From NCBI GenBank assembly GCA_017577565.1, contig PKRH01000105.1, forward strand, positions 1-12,838: 12,838 nucleotides of DNA, in the 5' to 3' direction. Positions within the stretch are counted from its first letter, which is position 1. Every line of letters starts with the position of its first letter. This DNA comes from Thermoanaerobacterales bacterium. Its GTDB lineage: Bacteria; Actinomycetota; Acidimicrobiia; Acidimicrobiales; JACDCH01. This document shows, piece by piece, positions 12,611 through 12,838 of this stretch. Both the position numbers and the translations under genes were made by a program. The notes below the pieces were generated by a model. It ran no database searches, had not been told where the DNA came from, and was given only the letters and a program-made list of their open reading frames with translations.

Positions 12611-12838
12611 TCAGGGCTCCTCGGTGGTCTCGGGGGTCTGGTCGGTGCCGGCCTCACCGGCCGGGCGGTCCGCGGCTGCCGGCTCGTCGCCCGCGGGGGC
12701 GGTGGGCCCCTCGCCCGCACCGGCCGGCGCGCCGGGGGCCACGGGGTCGGGGGGCCGGGGGGGCGGGGCGCCGGCCGCGCGGGGCGCCTCCCGCCGCGGC
12801 CCCCCGATGAGGGCACGGGGCCGGCGCGCGCCTGCCCG
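12611..12838 (-). CDS. rpsB: Probable C-terminal tail of ribosomal protein S2 (partial)
   Basis: An open frame enters from the window edge and ends in TGA at 12613-12611, 6 nt before tsf. The 75 visible residues are Pro/Ala/Gly-rich, changing from Arg-rich to acidic, and end in TDQTPETTEEP. No conserved S2 core sequence is visible, so identity rests on position: rpsB directly precedes tsf in nearly all bacteria, and some actinobacterial S2 proteins carry acidic tails. Runs of G/C (for example around 12746-12770) make a sequencing indel possible, so the distal part of the frame may be wrong. If the gene is not rpsB, it is an unidentified coding end coupled to tsf. Confidence 0.5.
   Translation of the reverse strand, partial: RAGARRPRALIGGPRREAPRAAGAPPPRPPDPVAPGAPAGAGEGPTAPAGDEPAAADRPAGEAGTDQTPETTEEP

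Noticed and set aside
1..12838. Search for a new defence, mobile or biosynthetic system
   Set aside because: All larger genes are conserved housekeeping genes in their usual actinobacterial order. No transposase, integrase, nuclease, toxin-antitoxin pair, terminal repeats or tRNA-like sequence was seen.

Overview
This is a very GC-rich window (roughly 70-75% by eye) in which every supported gene lies on the minus strand, so transcription runs from position 12838 down to position 1. The gene order is the conserved core housekeeping block of actinobacteria: (rpsB tail)-tsf-pyrH-frr-cdsA, then dxr-rseP-ispG, then two short uncharacterised genes, proS, and rimP-nusA-ylxR. The high GC, abundant GTG starts, acidic low-complexity tails, archaeal/eukaryotic-like short prolyl-tRNA synthetase and candidate leaderless promoters together suggest a high-GC actinobacterium, possibly class Acidimicrobiia (Iamia/Ilumatobacter-like). 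That class assignment is inference from gene content and was not tested by any search.

Region by region, in transcription order. 12838-10234 holds translation and growth genes: the probable 3' end of rpsB, EF-Ts, UMP kinase and ribosome recycling factor, followed by CdsA (CDP-diacylglycerol synthesis) with a long disordered N-terminal extension. 8627-4822 is a tight dxr-rseP-ispG unit: two enzymes of the MEP isoprenoid pathway flank a site-2 intramembrane protease, with a 4-nt stop/start overlap at one junction and a 3-nt gap at the other. 4709-3721 carries a 64-residue two-helix membrane protein and a secreted protein of unknown function. 3653-2247 is proS. 2194-1 is the rimP-nusA-ylxR operon (its usual next gene, infB, would lie beyond position 1), headed by a visible -10 element and a UUCG-capped leader hairpin.

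The genes serve ribosome biogenesis and function (EF-Ts, RRF, RimP, YlxR, S2), transcription elongation and termination (NusA), tRNA charging (ProRS), and envelope precursor supply (UMP kinase, CdsA, Dxr, IspG, RseP). I found no mobile element, CRISPR array, tRNA, rRNA, phage or defence gene, and no convincing new multi-gene system. The items most worth a second look are the Tyr/Asp repeat tract in CdsA, several start codons placed 6-9 nt after a TANNNT -10 box, the rimP leader hairpin, a possible hairpin over the pyrH ribosome binding site, the loss of zinc-site cysteines in ProRS, and the two uncharacterised genes between ispG and proS. No gene-free stretch exceeds 300 bases; the longest are 2080-2246 and 10235-10393.
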